15,430 nucleotides of DNA from CALMZN01 sp964540095 (GTDB lineage: Bacteria; Patescibacteriota; Patescibacteriia; UBA1558; GWA2-36-10): positions 1-15,430 of the forward strand of contig CAZILH010000022.1 in the NCBI GenBank assembly GCA_964540095.1. The letters are read 5' to 3'. A model generated the notes under the pieces. It was not told where the DNA came from. It saw nothing but the letters and a program-made list of their open reading frames with translations, and did not search any database. Made by a program: the position numbers and the translations under genes. Position 1 is the first letter of the stretch, and each line of letters starts with the position of its first letter. Below are positions 14,138 to 15,430 of the stretch, piece after piece.

Positions 14138-14163
14138 AAAACTCCGCATTTAGCGGAGTTTTT
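14138..14163. terminator. Bidirectional terminator between convergent genes
   Basis: A 10-bp stem, AAAACTCCGC-type arm (14138-14147) with GCGGAGTTTT (14153-14162), loop ATTTA. T-rich tails occur on both strands. It ends the glycosyltransferase gene on the plus strand and the small membrane gene on the minus strand, whose stop is 3 bases away. Confidence 0.85.
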
Positions 14164-14165
14164 AT

Positions 14166-14351
14166 TTAGGCTATGTGGGAAGTTTTTCTCTTGGCCCTTA
14201 CTATTCCAATAGTGCTCAGGACAACAACTATTAGCCCTAGCAATTGAGCTCCGGGGCTATCATCATATCCTCCGTATATAAATATAAATATACCGATCAA
14301 TATCAACAAAACAAAGAATAGTATTTTTATTATGTGCTTACTTTTGTTCAT
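14166..14351 (-). CDS. Small two-helix membrane protein, probably leaderless
   Basis: 61 residues from the ATG at 14351. Two hydrophobic helices (about 7-25 and 33-49) are joined by GGYDDSPGAQ, with a basic C-terminus RAKRKTS. An upstream in-frame TTG at 14384 is rejected as start because the -10 box lies between the two. No family is recognised. It is transcribed convergently to the glycosyltransferase and lies downstream of YggT on the same strand, with its own promoter. Confidence 0.6.
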   Translation of the reverse strand: MNKSKHIIKILFFVLLILIGIFIFIYGGYDDSPGAQLLGLIVVVLSTIGIVRAKRKTSHIA

Positions 14352-14358
14352 AATAAAA

Positions 14359-14367
14359 AGTATAGCA
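14359..14367 (-). promoter_or_regulatory. Extended -10 promoter of the 61-residue membrane protein
   Basis: On the minus strand TGC-TATACT (14367-14359) lies 7 bases before the ATG. The expected transcript start (14352) is within one base of the start codon, so the mRNA would be leaderless. No good -35 box is seen, which the TGn extension can offset. Confidence 0.55.
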
Positions 14368-14381
14368 TATTTTTTTAAAAA

Positions 14382-14405
14382 CAAAAAAGACGAAGCTATT
14401 AGCTT
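14382..14405 (-). terminator. Weak candidate terminator downstream of yggT
   Basis: On the minus strand AAGCT-AAT-AGCTT (14405-14393) is followed by CGTC and TTTTTT. The stem is only 5 bp, so leakage into the next minus-strand gene is plausible. Confidence 0.3.
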
Positions 14406-14454
14406 AATCTCTTTTGTTGGTTCCTCATTATAACCCTTTTACTCTATAACCTTT

Positions 14455-14892
14455 TTATTCTTGGTTGTCCAGTTTATCGTGGGCTTCCTGATCGGAGACA
14501 GGTTTACTCATAACTAGCAGTTTGACTATTCCCCAAGCAACTAGTGCATAAATAATTATGGCTAGGAGTACAGACCAGTCAAAAACACTTTTTTCAACTT
14601 GGGAAACTTTCACTACATTTGAAAATGGCCCAGCGAACGGAGCAGACAGGTTGTAAATAAACCGCGTAAAGCCCGCAGATTGATTGGCCCCAATGAATTT
14701 GAGAATAAAGCGCAACGCTAGCAGTATTTCGATAACACCTAGGATGTACCAAACTATCTGCGAGCCTCTGAATCGACGGCGGATTGGATTGGCAACCGAC
14801 TGCGGATTGATTGGTTTGGCGTTAATGGTAGGAACGCCGTCATTTTTTGGGGGCATTACTGAGGTAGATTGCTCTGGTTTTTGTTCTTCCAT
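14455..14892 (-). CDS. YggT family membrane protein
   Basis: 145 residues. A polar N-terminal extension (1-40) rich in Pro, Asn and Lys precedes a YggT-type unit: first helix about 46-66 with IEILLALRFILKFIGAN, the conserved loop FIYNLSAPFAGPF (about 78-90) and a second helix about 106-129. The C-terminus is acidic. Members of the family have one or two such repeats; this one has a single repeat. The molecular role is not settled (links to osmotic or pH tolerance and to division-related loci are known in other bacteria). The start is supported by a good extended -10 promoter 36 bases upstream of the ATG. Confidence 0.82.
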   Translation of the reverse strand: MEEQKPEQSTSVMPPKNDGVPTINAKPINPQSVANPIRRRFRGSQIVWYILGVIEILLALRFILKFIGANQSAGFTRFIYNLSAPFAGPFSNVVKVSQVEKSVFDWSVLLAIIIYALVAWGIVKLLVMSKPVSDQEAHDKLDNQE

Positions 14893-14934
14893 ATAGATAT
14901 ATAAGTTAATAATTAGAATTTAGTGATTACCCTG

Positions 14935-14964
14935 ATTATAGCATGTTCGGTCAATATTGTCTGT
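14935..14964 (-). promoter_or_regulatory. Extended -10 promoter of the yggT gene
   Basis: On the minus strand TGC-TATAAT (14943-14935), with a partial -35 CAGACA about 18 bases upstream. The predicted start is near 14928. TTGACC is also visible but only 8 bases from the -10, too close to act as its -35. Confidence 0.6.
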
Positions 14965-15060
14965 AAGATCAATAAAAAGTTAAAAATGGCATATTACTCA
15001 GTGCTTTTAGTTTATAAACACCAATTTTGACTGTGTTTTTGACTTTGCAAAAATGAAAAT

Positions 15061-15085
15061 AAAAAACCACCAACCGAGGTTGATG
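15061..15085 (-). terminator. Terminator of the tRNA-Asn transcript
   Basis: On the minus strand CATCAAC-CTCG-GTTGGTG (15085-15068) with one T-G pair, then GTTTTTT. It lies 9 bases beyond the CCA end of the tRNA. Confidence 0.8.
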
Positions 15086-15094
15086 ATTTTTTAA

Positions 15095-15169
15095 TGGCTC
15101 CGAGGGAGGGATTTGAACCCACGACCAATTGGTTAACAGCCAACTGCTCTACCACTGAGCTACCTCGGA
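15095..15169 (-). tRNA. tRNA-Asn (GTT)
   Basis: 75 bases on the minus strand including an encoded CCA. Acceptor TCCGAGG/CCTCGGA is perfect with discriminator G. The D stem is GCTC/GAGC. The anticodon arm is GTTGG-CTGTTAA-CCAAT, giving anticodon GTT with normal T33. The variable loop is TGGTC and the T loop TTCAAAT. One T-stem pair is a T-T mismatch (positions 50 and 64, GTGGG against CCCTC). It probably shares a transcript with the initiator tRNA upstream; no separate strong promoter is seen. Confidence 0.93.
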
Positions 15170-15192
15170 ACGTTTTCTGATTAACATCAGAG

Positions 15193-15222
15193 TTTAATAT
15201 GATAATTTTTTATCACATTAAA
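15193..15222. repeat. AT-rich inverted repeat upstream of tRNA-Asn
   Basis: TTTAAT-A-TGATAA (15193-15205) and TTATCA-C-ATTAAA (15210-15222) pair over 13 positions with one A-C mismatch around a TTTT loop. It lies between the broken tRNA copy and the intact tRNA-Asn. It could be a processing or termination structure. Confidence 0.5.
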
Positions 15223-15249
15223 ACCGGATACTAATTATTTTGTGCAGTC

Positions 15250-15264
15250 CCAGCCGGAGGCTGG
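15250..15264. repeat. Hairpin CCAGCC-GGA-GGCTGG
   Basis: A perfect 6-bp stem with 3-base loop, directly adjoining the next hairpin. Part of the palindrome cluster inside the broken tRNA copy. Confidence 0.8.
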
Positions 15265-15279
15265 TCCGCCTCGGGCGGA
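15265..15279. repeat. Hairpin TCCGCC-TCG-GGCGGA
   Basis: A perfect 6-bp stem with 3-base loop, abutting the previous hairpin and the 8-base tRNA block at 15280-15287. Confidence 0.8.
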
Positions 15280-15287
15280 AACTGCTC

Positions 15288-15307
15288 CCTGCCTGCCGGC
15301 AGGCAGG
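15288..15307. repeat. Perfect 20-bp palindrome CCTGCCTGCC/GGCAGGCAGG
   Basis: Self-complementary with no loop. Sequences built on CTGCCTGCCGGCAGGCAG are, from memory, common interspersed palindromes in Patescibacteria. Here the element sits precisely between two halves that are contiguous in tRNA-Asn. Confidence 0.9.
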
Positions 15308-15337
15308 TACCACTGAGCTACCTCGGATTGTATAAAT

Positions 15338-15413
15338 TGGTAGCGGGGGCCGGACTCGAACCGGCGACCTCCAGGTTATGGGCCTGGCGAGCTGCCAACT
15401 GCTCTATCCCGCG
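15338..15413 (-). tRNA. Initiator tRNA-fMet (CAT)
   Basis: 76 bases on the minus strand with encoded CCA. Acceptor strands are CGCGGGA and CCCCGCT with discriminator A. The first pair is a C1-T72 mismatch, matching the unpaired 1-72 end that marks bacterial initiators (C1-A72 in E. coli). The D arm is GAGC-AGTTGGCA-GCTC, the anticodon arm CCAGG-CCCATAA-CCTGG, the T arm GCCGG-TTCGAGT-CCGGC. The T arm and acceptor closely match E. coli fMet. Unusual points: C at position 33 instead of T, an A-T pair at 29-41 where most bacterial initiators have G-C, and an A7-C66 mismatch. Confidence 0.92.
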
Positions 15414-15430
15414 ATGGATTGTGGATCACC

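Larger units (their letters stand above)
15250..15327 (-). pseudogene. Broken tRNA-Asn-like remnant interrupted by palindromes
   Basis: On the minus strand the sequence starts TCCGAGGTAGCTCAGTGGTA (15327-15308), identical to the first 20 bases of the intact tRNA-Asn (15169-15150). A perfect 20-bp palindrome follows (15307-15288), and then the tRNA resumes with GAGCAGTT (15287-15280), exactly the next 8 bases of the intact gene. After that come two further hairpins (15279-15265 and 15264-15250), then sequence with only weak resemblance to a T arm and no matching acceptor 3' strand. It cannot fold into a tRNA. It lies 10 bases after the initiator tRNA. Confidence 0.82.

Noticed and set aside
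14352..14384. TTG start at 14384 for the small minus-strand membrane protein
   Set aside because: The -10 box (14359-14364) lies downstream of it, so the mRNA from the visible promoter would not contain it.
288..14892. Recoding of TGA to glycine, as in some CPR lineages
   Set aside because: TGA is used as a genuine stop (cassette A, 8142-8144) and no conserved gene here contains in-frame TGA.
15250..15327. An intron-containing tRNA
   Set aside because: The break is in the D loop and is filled by simple palindromes, not a group I intron or an archaeal splice motif, and the 3' half of the tRNA is missing.

Overview
The window looks like part of a Candidatus Patescibacteria (CPR) chromosome. 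It has an AT-rich coding background, tightly packed genes with very short gaps and almost no Shine-Dalgarno sequences, a DUF5671-type protein, a tiny anchored peptide with a CPR-like tryptophan/cysteine motif, a YggT protein with a long N-terminal extension, and intergenic regions decorated with GC-rich palindromes. TGA is used as a normal stop, so this is not one of the recoded lineages. A placement in the ABY1-like part of the radiation (Falkowbacteria/Kuenenbacteria/Magasanikbacteria type) is only a guess.

Layout: (1) 1-287 is a gene-free chain of GC-rich hairpins ending in a strong promoter. (2) 288-3405 is a three-gene membrane redox locus: a ferric-reductase-like NAD(P)H/FAD/haem protein, an anchored extracytoplasmic cytochrome b5, and a thioredoxin-DsbD/CcdA fusion, closed by a terminator. 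(3) 3518-4907 holds a SAM methyltransferase and an AlkD-like DNA glycosylase. (4) 5017-7550 is an operon behind a promoter overlapped by a perfect 28-bp palindrome: a 58-residue anchored peptide, a multi-pass membrane protein, a DUF5671 protein and an Ogt/MGMT alkyltransferase. (5) 7602-8790 holds two insulated single-gene cassettes. Each has its own TTGACA promoter, structured leader, good Shine-Dalgarno, small ORF and strong terminator. Both ORFs encode a membrane anchor followed by a probable winged helix, and the second is far richer in GC than its surroundings. (6) 8824-14123 begins with a long inverted repeat touching the dnaG start codon, then dnaG-rpoD (overlapping by one base), a YdjM-like membrane hydrolase and a GT-C glycosyltransferase. 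(7) 14138-15413 is on the minus strand: a 61-residue membrane protein, YggT, tRNA-Asn, a tRNA remnant broken by palindromes, and the initiator tRNA.

The redox locus probably moves electrons from cytoplasmic NAD(P)H through membrane haems to an outward-facing cytochrome, beside a protein that moves thiol electrons the same way. dnaG-rpoD is the classic primase/primary-sigma pair. AlkD and Ogt cover two kinds of DNA alkylation damage.

The most unusual items are the tRNA-Asn-like remnant in which a 20-bp palindrome sits exactly between two halves that abut in the intact tRNA 120 bp away, and the pair of winged-helix cassettes. No CRISPR array, transposase, integrase or rRNA was seen, and no gene-free stretch exceeds 300 bases.
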